This document shows positions 1 to 6,990 of a DNA stretch of 6,990 nt, piece after piece. The position numbers and the translations under genes are program-made. Location of the stretch: positions 1 to 6,990 of the forward strand of contig JAFAVO010000279.1 of assembly GCA_019242385.1 (NCBI GenBank), in the 5' to 3' direction. Each line of letters starts with the position of its first letter. Within the stretch, counting starts at the first letter, position 1. The stretch is from Gammaproteobacteria bacterium. GTDB taxonomy: Bacteria; Pseudomonadota; Gammaproteobacteria; Steroidobacterales; Steroidobacteraceae. The notes below the pieces were generated by a model that saw nothing but the letters and a program-made list of their open reading frames with translations, did not search any database and was not told the DNA's origin.

Positions 1-863
1 TGAACATGATGTTCCAGTCCTACGCGCTCTTTCCCCACATGACGGTGGAGCAGAACGTCGGCTATGGGCTGCGGCGGCTCGCGCTCGAGCGCGCGGAGAA
101 GCAAGCGCGCATTCGCGCCGCGCTCGACATGGTGCAGCTCGGTACCCTCGGCGGGCGCCGGCCGCATCAGCTCTCCGGTGGCCAGCGCCAGCGCGTCGCG
201 CTCGCGCGCGCGCTCATCCGCCGTCCCAAGCTGCTGCTGCTCGATGAGCCGCTTTCGGCGCTGGACAAGAAGCTGCGCGAGCAGACGCAGTTCGAGCTGA
301 TGGATCTGCAGCACGAGCTCGGGATCACCTTCATCGTGGTGACCCACGATCAGGATGAGGCCATGGCGCTCGCGACCCGTATCGCGGTCATGGACCGCGG
401 CCGCGTCGCTCAGGTGGGCACGCCCGCGGAGATCTACGAGTTTCCGCGCAGCCGCTTCGTCGCCGATTTCGTCGGCACCACCAACCTGTTCGAGGGGATC
501 ATATGCGCCTGCGCGGACGGTTTGGTCAGCGTGCGCTGCGAGGAGACCGGCGGGGAGCTGCTGGTGGATGACAGCGCCGGCAGCTTCGCACCGGGTCAGC
601 GGGTGTGGATCTCGCTGCGTCCGGAGAAGGTGCGCCTGGCCCGGCAACCGCCCGAGGGTGCGCGCCTGAACCAGCTGCGCGGCATCGTCTGGGAGCTCGG
701 CTACCTGGGCAACCGCTCGACCTACCAGATCAAGACGACGAGCGGCAAGCTGGTGACGGTGTTCGCGCAGAACGAGCGGCGGACGTCGGAGGCGCTGATC
801 GACTGGAACGATGAGGTGTTCGTGAGCTGGGGCGCAGATGCAGCGGTGCTGCTGCAGAGCTAG
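1..863 (+). CDS. potG: ABC importer ATP-binding protein, PotA/PotG (polyamine) class, 5'-truncated by the window edge
   Basis: This is the cytoplasmic ATPase that would power a binding-protein-dependent importer, probably for putrescine, spermidine or a related amine. The reading frame is already open at base 3, and the first visible residues are the Q-loop (FQSYALFPHMT), so the Walker A domain lies outside the window. Counting from the Met at base 6, the LSGGQ signature is at residues 56-60, Walker B (LLLLDEP) at 76-82 with catalytic Glu81, the D-loop SALD at 84-87 and the switch His at 114. A TOBE-type substrate-regulatory domain covers about 195-283. The stretch LLLLDEPLSALDKKLR and the ending (DEVFVSW, then AVL) resemble PotG more than PotA by recall; FbpC-like ferric importers are a less likely alternative. 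In the classical potFGHI order, permease genes follow potG. None follows here, so partners must lie upstream or elsewhere. The family call is firm; the substrate is inferred. Confidence 0.88.
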   Translation, partial: NMMFQSYALFPHMTVEQNVGYGLRRLALERAEKQARIRAALDMVQLGTLGGRRPHQLSGGQRQRVALARALIRRPKLLLLDEPLSALDKKLREQTQFELMDLQHELGITFIVVTHDQDEAMALATRIAVMDRGRVAQVGTPAEIYEFPRSRFVADFVGTTNLFEGIICACADGLVSVRCEETGGELLVDDSAGSFAPGQRVWISLRPEKVRLARQPPEGARLNQLRGIVWELGYLGNRSTYQIKTTSGKLVTVFAQNERRTSEALIDWNDEVFVSWGADAAVLLQS

Positions 864-864
864 C

Positions 865-909
865 GCGCACGGCGCTGCCGCGCACGGCGCTGCCGCGCAG
901 GGCGCTGCC
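865..909. repeat. Three tandem copies of a 15-bp GC-rich repeat
   Basis: The unit GCGCACGGCGCTGCC occurs at 865-879 and 880-894 and, with one C-to-G change at its sixth base, at 895-909. The array begins one base after the ATPase stop codon and ends 27 bases before the receptor start codon. Each copy contains CGGC-GCT-GCCG or a near version, which can fold into a very small hairpin. No T-run follows, so it is not a standard intrinsic terminator. It could be replication slippage, an RNA structure between the two genes, or a neutral array. A reading frame through it gives Ala-His-Gly-Ala-type repeats, but I do not think it is translated. Confidence 0.9.
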
Positions 910-936
910 GCGAAGGCCAAATTACCGGGGTGGACC

Positions 937-3603
937 ATGAAGAACTCGATACGCACCATCGCCGCCGGGGCCCTGCTCGGCATTGCCTCGCTCGCGGTGC
1001 ACGCCGGCGATGCGGCGAGCGCGGCCGGCCCGGCGCCCCCGCAGGCTGAGGAAGTAACCGGCGGCGCCGGTGGGCGCACCGAGGGACTGCAGGAAGTCGT
1101 CGTCACGGCGCAGCGGCGCGAGGAATCGCTCAGCCGGGTGCCGATCAGCGTGACGGCAATGACACAAGCGGACATCGACCAGAAGGGCATCAAGGACTTC
1201 CTCGACATCGCCCGCTTCACCCCGGGGGTGTCGATCGACAACTCGGCGACCAACGCCATCTCGATCCGCGGCATCTCCTCATCGGCGGGCGCCGGCACGA
1301 CCGGCATCTATATCGATGAGACTCCGATTCAGATGCGCTCGGTGGGCTTCAACCCCGATGATGCGCTGCCGAAGACCTTCGACATCGAACGCGTGGAGAT
1401 ACTGCGAGGGCCACAGGGCACGCTGTTCGGCGCGGGGGCCGAAGGCGGCGCGGTGCGCTACATCCTGACCCAGCCGAACCTGAACAGCGCGAGCTCCTAC
1501 CTGCGCAGCGAGGTCTCCTATACCCAGTACGGCGCTCCGAACTACGAGCTCGGCATCGCGCGCGGCCAGCCGATCGTCGATGGCACCTTCGGCATACGCG
1601 CGAGCCTCTGGTACCGCTGGGAGGGCGGCTGGGTCGACCGCGTCGACCCGACGACCCGGGAGACGGTGGAAAAGAACATCAACCGCGGTGGGACTCTGCT
1701 AGCGCGCCTGGCGGCGACCTGGCAACCGACAGCCTCCTTCAGCGTGGCGCCGAGCATTCTCTATCAGGACCTGCGCAAGCACGATGACTCGACCTACTGG
1801 CCGGCGTACTCCGATGCCGGCGCAGGACACTTCAACACGGCGACCCCCGAGCTGATCCCCAACTACGACAAGTACTACCTGCCGGCGCTGAAGGCGCAGT
1901 GGGATCTCGGCAAGAGCCAGATCATCGGCGATGCTTCCTACTACCACCGCAATCAGTCGACCGCCTACCAGGGCACGGTGTACGACCTCGGCTACTACCA
2001 GTACTCGGGCCTTTCCTACGGCTATGGGTGCCTGCCGACGCCAGCTACCACGACGACCTGCCCGGGTCCGCCGGGAGGGGTGCCGCTGATCGACGGCAGC
2101 GGCATGCACATACCCGCGCAGTTCGGCACCAGCTATGCCACGCCCAACGTCATGACCAACACCCAGGAGAATTACGCCGCGGAGCTGCGCTGGCAGTCGA
2201 CCGATTCCTCGGCGAAGCTGAACTGGACGACCGGAGTGTTCTGGCAGCTCGCGAAGCAGGGGAGCCTCGAGGAGTTGAAGGACCCCCAGATCAATGCGAT
2301 GTACACGTACCTCTACGGGACCGATGCCATCAGCATTTTCTGTCCGCCCGGCCCTCCTGGCGGCCCCGCGACCTGTCCCGGTCCGCCTGACTTCCTGAAC
2401 TCCTCCGCCTCGCCGGCCTATTCATGTCCGACGAACGTTGCCTACCCGGCGATCCCGGCGTGCGACATCTACTACAACAACAACGTGACCTTCGACCGGC
2501 AGATCGCCATCTACGGCGAGCTGAGCTACGCCTTCACTGACTGGTTCCGGCTCACGGTCGGTGAGCGCTTCTCCTACACGGAGTTCTCGATTACCCACCG
2601 TGCCGACGGGCTGGAGAACTTCGGTCCTTATACCGGGCTTCCCGAGATGCCCGATGAGGTCCGTGCAAGCCAGAAGGAGCACCCCAACACGCCGAAAGCA
2701 GTCGCGTCGTTCCAGGTCGACCCGAAGAATCTTTTCTACGCCTCATACGCCAAGGGCTTCCGGGTGGGGGGCGGCAACGCGCCGCTGCCACCGTACTGCG
2801 CTCCGGATCTCGCTAACGCGGGCTATCCGCACGGCGCGCCACTCACCTACAAGTCCGACTCGACTCAGAACTATGAGATCGGCTCGAAGAACACCATCGG
2901 AGACAATCTGCGCATCGCGACCAGCGTCTACTACATCAAGTGGAACGACATTCAGCAGAGTCTGTATGTCGCCGGCGCCTGCGGCCTGCAGTTCACCGAC
3001 AACCTCGGCACCGCGGCGGCGTGGGGGGGAGACCTGCAGGCGGAGCTCGCTCTGGGTCAGGTGCACTTCGACTTCGCGACCGGCTACACCAGCGCCCGCT
3101 ACACCAAGGACTCCCCGGCGGGTTGCACCCCGTATCAGATCGCGGCGCCCGGGATCATCCCCTGCAAGACCACCAGCGGCAATGCGATCTCCGGCCAGGC
3201 AGCCATCGATTACGCGCCGGGGACGAGTCCGCCTTTCACCGTGGCGTTCGGTGCGGAATACAGCTTCCATCTCGCACAGCACCCGGCCTTCGCGCGTGCC
3301 GACTGGACGTACCAGAGTCGCAATCCATGGCTGGCGGCGCTGCAGGATCCGCGCAACGGGGCGGTGTACAACCCCTTCGCCTATACCTTGCCCTCGACCA
3401 GCTTCACCACCGTGCGCGCGGGCCTCTATCTCGGCGAATGGCAGATTTCGCTGTTCGTCGACAACCTCTTCGGCTCGGCGCGGGTGACCAACTACGCGCA
3501 GGGCCAGCCCTCCGGCGCGCCGACGGTGCAGGAGAATAACTACACCTACCGGCCGAGGACCTTCGGCATCAATGCGAACTGGCACGTCGGATCGGCGCAC
3601 TGA
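937..3603 (+). CDS. TonB-dependent outer-membrane receptor
   Basis: The product is a 22-strand-barrel-type receptor that would import a scarce or bulky ligand across the outer membrane using TonB/ExbBD energy. From ATG 937 it has 888 residues. The start is chosen because a textbook signal peptide follows (MKNSIR, a hydrophobic core, likely cleavage after VHA at 21-23). The frame stays open back to 838, but that part overlaps the ATPase gene and the tandem repeat. A TonB-box-like EVVVTA is at 53-58, the plug domain at about 64-180 (SIRGISS near 109-115, ERVEILRGPQGTLFGAGAEGG at 151-171), then the barrel, ending in a TFGINANWHV final strand. Ten cysteines (365, 375, 469, 480, 497, 509, 621, 682, 730, 743) lie in loop-like segments, and two share TCPGPP. 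Resemblance is to the large sphingomonad/gammaproteobacterial receptor group of catabolic loci. The ligand is unknown. A weak GGGGTGG precedes the start. Its stop overlaps the next gene's ATG. Confidence 0.95.
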   Translation: MKNSIRTIAAGALLGIASLAVHAGDAASAAGPAPPQAEEVTGGAGGRTEGLQEVVVTAQRREESLSRVPISVTAMTQADIDQKGIKDFLDIARFTPGVSIDNSATNAISIRGISSSAGAGTTGIYIDETPIQMRSVGFNPDDALPKTFDIERVEILRGPQGTLFGAGAEGGAVRYILTQPNLNSASSYLRSEVSYTQYGAPNYELGIARGQPIVDGTFGIRASLWYRWEGGWVDRVDPTTRETVEKNINRGGTLLARLAATWQPTASFSVAPSILYQDLRKHDDSTYWPAYSDAGAGHFNTATPELIPNYDKYYLPALKAQWDLGKSQIIGDASYYHRNQSTAYQGTVYDLGYYQYSGLSYGYGCLPTPATTTTCPGPPGGVPLIDGSGMHIPAQFGTSYATPNVMTNTQENYAAELRWQSTDSSAKLNWTTGVFWQLAKQGSLEELKDPQINAMYTYLYGTDAISIFCPPGPPGGPATCPGPPDFLNSSASPAYSCPTNVAYPAIPACDIYYNNNVTFDRQIAIYGELSYAFTDWFRLTVGERFSYTEFSITHRADGLENFGPYTGLPEMPDEVRASQKEHPNTPKAVASFQVDPKNLFYASYAKGFRVGGGNAPLPPYCAPDLANAGYPHGAPLTYKSDSTQNYEIGSKNTIGDNLRIATSVYYIKWNDIQQSLYVAGACGLQFTDNLGTAAAWGGDLQAELALGQVHFDFATGYTSARYTKDSPAGCTPYQIAAPGIIPCKTTSGNAISGQAAIDYAPGTSPPFTVAFGAEYSFHLAQHPAFARADWTYQSRNPWLAALQDPRNGAVYNPFAYTLPSTSFTTVRAGLYLGEWQISLFVDNLFGSARVTNYAQGQPSGAPTVQENNYTYRPRTFGINANWHVGSAH

Positions 3604-4820
3604 TGGCGGCACGCGTGCCGAGCGCGGAACGGGGTGCGCGGGCGCCGAGCGCCCAGCGCCCGGGTCATGCGCTCAGCCGCGAGTTCTATTGCGATGCGGA
3701 GCTCTTCGAGCGCGAGGTGCGGCGACTCATTCTGCGCCACTGGCACTGCGTCGGGCACCACAGCCAGATACCGGAGCCCGGCGATTTCTTCACCACCAGC
3801 TTCTGCGGAGAGCCGCTGCTCATCGTGCGCGGTCAGGACCGGGAGGTGCGCGCGCTGTTGAACGTGTGCCGCCATCGCGGCTCGCGGGTGTGCACGCAGG
3901 AGTCCGGTCACGCGCGCGGTGGGGTGTTCGTCTGTCCCTACCACGCCTGGAGCTACGGGCTCGATGGGCGGCTGCGCGCGGCGCGCCACATGCCCGATGA
4001 GTTCGACCGGGCGGCTCATGGCCTGAAGAGGTTCCATACCCGCATCATCGAAGGGCTGATTTTGGTCTCCTTTGCCGATTCTCCACTCGGCCTCGAGCAC
4101 GTGGAAGCCGCGCTGGCGGGCTCCGCGCGCGCGTACGGCTGGGCGGAAGCGCAGGTGGCGCACCGCGAGATCTATCGGGTGCAGGCCAACTGGAAGCTCG
4201 CGGTCGAGAACTACATGGAGTGCTACCACTGCGGACCGGCCCACGAGGAGTATTCACGCTTCCACCTCTACGCCCGGCCGGCGCCGCTCAACCGCGCGGC
4301 CGATGAGCGCGTGCGCGCCCGCGCCCGCGAGCTCGGCGTCGAGCTGCGCGAGGTGGATTTCTTTGCCCTCAATGCCCGTCCCGGCCAGGAAGCCGCCGAC
4401 AGCGCGCGCTCGGCGCTCGGTGAAGGTGCGGTGAGCGGCAGCGAGGACGGCCGGCCGCTGGCTCCGCTCATGGGCCAGTTCTCCGATTACGACGGCGGGA
4501 TGACGTTCTTCGACGTCGGGCTCACCAGTAATTTCCTCGCCTATCCCGACCACGGGCTCATCTACCGCTTCGTTCCCAACAGCGTGCAGAGCACCGACAT
4601 GGAGGTGATCTGGCTGGTGCGCGGCGACGCCCGCGCCGGTGCCGATTACGATGTCGGCCGGCTCACCTGGCTGTGGAAGGTCACGAGCCTCGCGGACAAA
4701 CGCATCATCGAGGTGAATCAGCAGGGCGTGAACTCACGCTTCTACGAGCCGGGCCCGTACACCCCGATGGAGCAGCACACGCGGCGGTTCGTGGAGTGGA
4801 TTCTCGCCGAGCTGCAGTGA
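3603..4820 (+). CDS. Rieske non-heme iron oxygenase alpha subunit, GbcA/CntA-like (oxygenase 1)
   Basis: This is a cytoplasmic terminal oxygenase that uses O2 and electrons from a separate reductase to hydroxylate or N-dealkylate a substrate. It has 405 residues. The [2Fe-2S] Rieske site is Cys89-X-His91 and Cys111-X2-His114. The catalytic iron site is NWK (196-198), then ENYMECYHCGPAH with His209 and His214, and probable third ligand Asp365 in LADKRIIEVNQQGVNS. The residue bridging the two metal centres is Glu206, where most ring-hydroxylating dioxygenases have Asp. This is a trait of the carnitine/glycine-betaine/choline-type branch, so an N-methylated amine is a reasonable but unproven substrate. 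The segment from about 222 to 300 is long and Ala/Arg/Glu-rich and probably shapes the pocket. The start ATG shares its A with the receptor's TGA, and no good ribosome site precedes it, so translational coupling is likely. The first 22 residues are low-complexity. An aromatic substrate remains possible. Confidence 0.93.
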   Translation: MAARVPSAERGARAPSAQRPGHALSREFYCDAELFEREVRRLILRHWHCVGHHSQIPEPGDFFTTSFCGEPLLIVRGQDREVRALLNVCRHRGSRVCTQESGHARGGVFVCPYHAWSYGLDGRLRAARHMPDEFDRAAHGLKRFHTRIIEGLILVSFADSPLGLEHVEAALAGSARAYGWAEAQVAHREIYRVQANWKLAVENYMECYHCGPAHEEYSRFHLYARPAPLNRAADERVRARARELGVELREVDFFALNARPGQEAADSARSALGEGAVSGSEDGRPLAPLMGQFSDYDGGMTFFDVGLTSNFLAYPDHGLIYRFVPNSVQSTDMEVIWLVRGDARAGADYDVGRLTWLWKVTSLADKRIIEVNQQGVNSRFYEPGPYTPMEQHTRRFVEWILAELQ

Positions 4821-4829
4821 GCTCAGGCG
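4805..4829. terminator. Bulged inverted repeat spanning the two convergent stop codons (possible bidirectional terminator)
   Basis: The left arm 4805-4813 (CGCCGAGCT) pairs with the right arm 4820-4829 (AGCTCAGGCG), giving nine base pairs with A4825 bulged and a six-base loop at 4814-4819. It overlaps the stop codons of both Rieske genes. Being an inverted repeat it would form in both transcripts. No T-run follows on either strand, so it is not a canonical intrinsic terminator. It may slow polymerase, protect 3' ends, or be chance in GC-rich DNA. Confidence 0.3.
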
Positions 4830-5998
4830 CGGCTCAACTGCGCGCGTACCCAGTCCTGAAACTGCCGCACCACGTACTCCTCGGGCATGAGGACTCCGGC
4901 GGCGTGGGGCAGGGCGTGGAGTCCGCGCTGGTTCACCTCGCAGATCGCCGCATCCTCGCTCATCACCAGGTCGGTGAATTCGACCGCGCGGCTCAGGTCG
5001 CACCTGGGGTCCGAGAGTGTCTCCGGCAGGAACAGGAACTCGATGCTCATCGCGGTGCGCTCGGGTCCGAGCGGGAGCAGGCGCACGAGGCGTACATAGT
5101 CCATGTGTGCGGCGAGGAACATCGAGGGGAGCGCCGTGAGGTAGGTGTGTCCGGCGGCGCGCTCCTCCAGCGATAGCTTCGGGAAAGGCACCCCGACCGG
5201 CCGGCCGTCCATGGTCCAGGACAGCGCGCCGCGGCGCAGTCCGCCGACATATTGTGGATCATCGTCCGCGGCGTGATCGCGCCAGCGCGGGTCGTCACGC
5301 TGCTCGAGGAGCGCACGGCCGAAAATCGGCACGAGCTGCGAGAGGCGCGGGTGGACACCGGGGCAGTGCAGGCACTCGTTGTAGTTCTCCCAGAACACCT
5401 TCCAGTTGCACGCGATGATCTTCGACATGCGATGGCCGACCACGAGCTTCGCGAGCTCCCAGTTGTCGAGCCGCTCGGGCGGGAGGTCCAGAGAGGCGGC
5501 GAAGGGCGGCGGGTCGGCAGTGAGTGCGGTGAAGATGAAGCCGTTCCACTCCAGCGCGGGCAGGCGGTACAGCCCGTAATCGCGCACCTCGAAGCCATCA
5601 CCCACCTGGGAGGAGCTCGCCTGCACCAGCTCGCCCCGCAGGTTGTATCTCCAGGCGTGGTAAGGGCAGACGATGCCGACGGGCGGAAAGCGGCCCGCGG
5701 CGCCGCGGCACAGCGCCGCGCCGCGATGGCGGCAGGTATTGTGGAAGGCGCGCAGCTCGCCGTCCTCGGCGCGCACCAGCAGGATCGATTGGTCGCCGAC
5801 CTCGAGCGTGCGAAAGCTGCGCGTGTCGGCGAGCTCGCTCGAGCGGCACGCGTAGATCCAGTTGCGGTACCAGATCTGCGTCAGCTCCCGCTGGTACTGC
5901 GCCGGATCGAAGTACCAGGCCGCCGGCAGCGTTGCGACCGGCGCAGTGAGTCCGAGATAGCCCGGGTCCCGCCGGGCCGGGGCAGGATTGGCGCTCAT
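4823..5998 (-). CDS. Rieske non-heme iron oxygenase alpha subunit, GbcA-like (oxygenase 2)
   Basis: A second cytoplasmic terminal oxygenase, 391 residues, with all catalytic residues visible. The Rieske ligands are Cys89-X-His91 and Cys111-X2-His114. The iron site is NWK (198-200), then ENYNECLHCPGVH with His211 and His216, and probable third ligand Asp349 in SEDAAICEVNQRGL. The bridging residue is Glu208, as in the GbcA/CntA-type branch, not the usual Asp. The C-terminal NQRGL block followed by a short linker and EEYVVRQFQDWV resembles the glycine betaine oxygenase subunit GbcA by recall. It would need a ferredoxin-reductase partner, which is not in the window. It differs from oxygenase 1 almost everywhere outside the metal sites, so the two are not a recent duplication and probably act on different substrates or steps. 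The start is the first ATG, preceded by GAGGG seven bases upstream. Transcription diverges from murJ and converges on oxygenase 1. Confidence 0.93.
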   Translation of the reverse strand: MSANPAPARRDPGYLGLTAPVATLPAAWYFDPAQYQRELTQIWYRNWIYACRSSELADTRSFRTLEVGDQSILLVRAEDGELRAFHNTCRHRGAALCRGAAGRFPPVGIVCPYHAWRYNLRGELVQASSSQVGDGFEVRDYGLYRLPALEWNGFIFTALTADPPPFAASLDLPPERLDNWELAKLVVGHRMSKIIACNWKVFWENYNECLHCPGVHPRLSQLVPIFGRALLEQRDDPRWRDHAADDDPQYVGGLRRGALSWTMDGRPVGVPFPKLSLEERAAGHTYLTALPSMFLAAHMDYVRLVRLLPLGPERTAMSIEFLFLPETLSDPRCDLSRAVEFTDLVMSEDAAICEVNQRGLHALPHAAGVLMPEEYVVRQFQDWVRAQLSRA

Positions 5999-6051
5999 GT
6001 TGGTACCCTCGCGCAGTTATTGTAGCCAAACGATGATACCGTGGCAGCAGC
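5999..6051. promoter_or_regulatory. Divergent intergenic region between oxygenase 2 and murJ
   Basis: Only 53 bp separate the two start codons, so any promoters for both genes must lie here or inside the coding regions. The patch from about 6017 to 6039 is the most AT-rich part of the surroundings. On the minus strand it contains TACAAT (6019-6024), a good -10 match, but I find no convincing -35 at the right distance. On the plus strand GATGAT (6032-6037) is a weak -10 with no -35. No clear operator palindrome was seen. Confidence 0.4.
6006..6010 (-). promoter_or_regulatory. Ribosome binding site of oxygenase 2
   Basis: On the minus strand, GAGGG lies seven bases before the ATG at 5998. This is near-ideal spacing and supports that start codon. 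It is the clearest Shine-Dalgarno sequence in the window; oxygenase 1 and murJ lack an obvious one. Confidence 0.6.

Positions 6052-6990
<939 letters not shown>

Noticed and set aside
838..936. Upstream extension of the receptor reading frame, giving Ala-His-Gly-Ala-type repeats
   Set aside because: It overlaps the end of the ATPase gene, is built from the tandem DNA repeat, and would bury the signal peptide 33 residues inside the protein. ATG 937 gives a normal secreted start.
2561..3487. Open frame of 308 codons on the plus strand inside the receptor gene
   Set aside because: The product is Arg/Ser/Pro/Thr-rich low complexity, typical of an out-of-frame reading of a high-GC gene. The real frame continues through it.
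2743..3612. Long open frame on the minus strand (289 codons) inside the receptor gene
   Set aside because: The translation is Arg/Val/Gly-rich with no recognisable domain, as expected for the antisense of GC-rich coding DNA, and the plus-strand protein is unmistakable.
4673..5176. Plus-strand open frame bridging the convergent stop codons
   Set aside because: It runs out of frame through the end of oxygenase 1 and antisense through oxygenase 2, with no recognisable domain.
3603..5998. The two Rieske genes as a recent inverted duplication
   Set aside because: Similarity is confined to the metal-binding motifs. The N-termini, pocket regions and spacing between ligands differ, so they are old paralogues brought together.
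5252..6025. Plus-strand open frame of 257 codons opposite oxygenase 2
   Set aside because: It has no recognisable family, and the opposite strand encodes complete Rieske and iron-binding motifs over the same bases.
6019..6047. A full sigma-70 promoter for oxygenase 2
   Set aside because: TACAAT is a good -10, but the sequence 16-18 bases upstream on the minus strand does not resemble TTGACA, so only the -10 is noted as tentative.

Overview
The window is GC-rich, densely coding DNA from a Gram-negative bacterium. A TonB-dependent outer-membrane receptor with a clear signal peptide, a PotG-type ABC ATPase and a proteobacterial-style MurJ point to Proteobacteria. A high-GC gammaproteobacterium is my best guess, but the sequence does not fix the lineage.

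Layout. (1) Positions 1-863, +: the 3' part of an ABC importer ATPase of the polyamine (PotA/PotG) class, missing its N-terminus and Walker A. (2) Positions 864-936: a short gap holding three tandem copies of a 15-bp GC-rich repeat. (3) Positions 937-3603, +: a complete 888-residue TonB-dependent receptor with ten cysteines that fall in apparent loop segments. (4) Positions 3603-4820, +: a complete Rieske oxygenase alpha subunit whose ATG shares one base with the receptor's stop codon. (5) Positions 4823-5998, -: a second, clearly different Rieske oxygenase alpha subunit. It converges on the first with 2 bp between the stop codons, and an imperfect inverted repeat spans the junction. (6) Positions 5999-6051: a 53-bp divergent intergenic region. 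(7) From 6052 to the end of the window, +: the first 313 codons of murJ (mviN), the lipid II flippase gene, which runs off the right edge.

How the genes may work together. Both oxygenases carry the complete Rieske ligand set and a complete 2-His-1-carboxylate iron site. Both have Glu rather than the usual Asp just before the first iron-binding His, a feature of the glycine betaine/carnitine/choline-type (GbcA/CntA) branch. Together with a polyamine-class importer ATPase and an outer-membrane receptor translationally linked to one oxygenase, this suggests an uptake-and-oxidation locus, perhaps for an N-methylated or quaternary amine. That role is inference. No reductase, binding protein, permease or regulator is visible here. 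murJ looks like conserved housekeeping flank. No RNA genes, insertion sequences, CRISPR arrays or phage genes were seen, and no gene-free stretch exceeds 300 bases.
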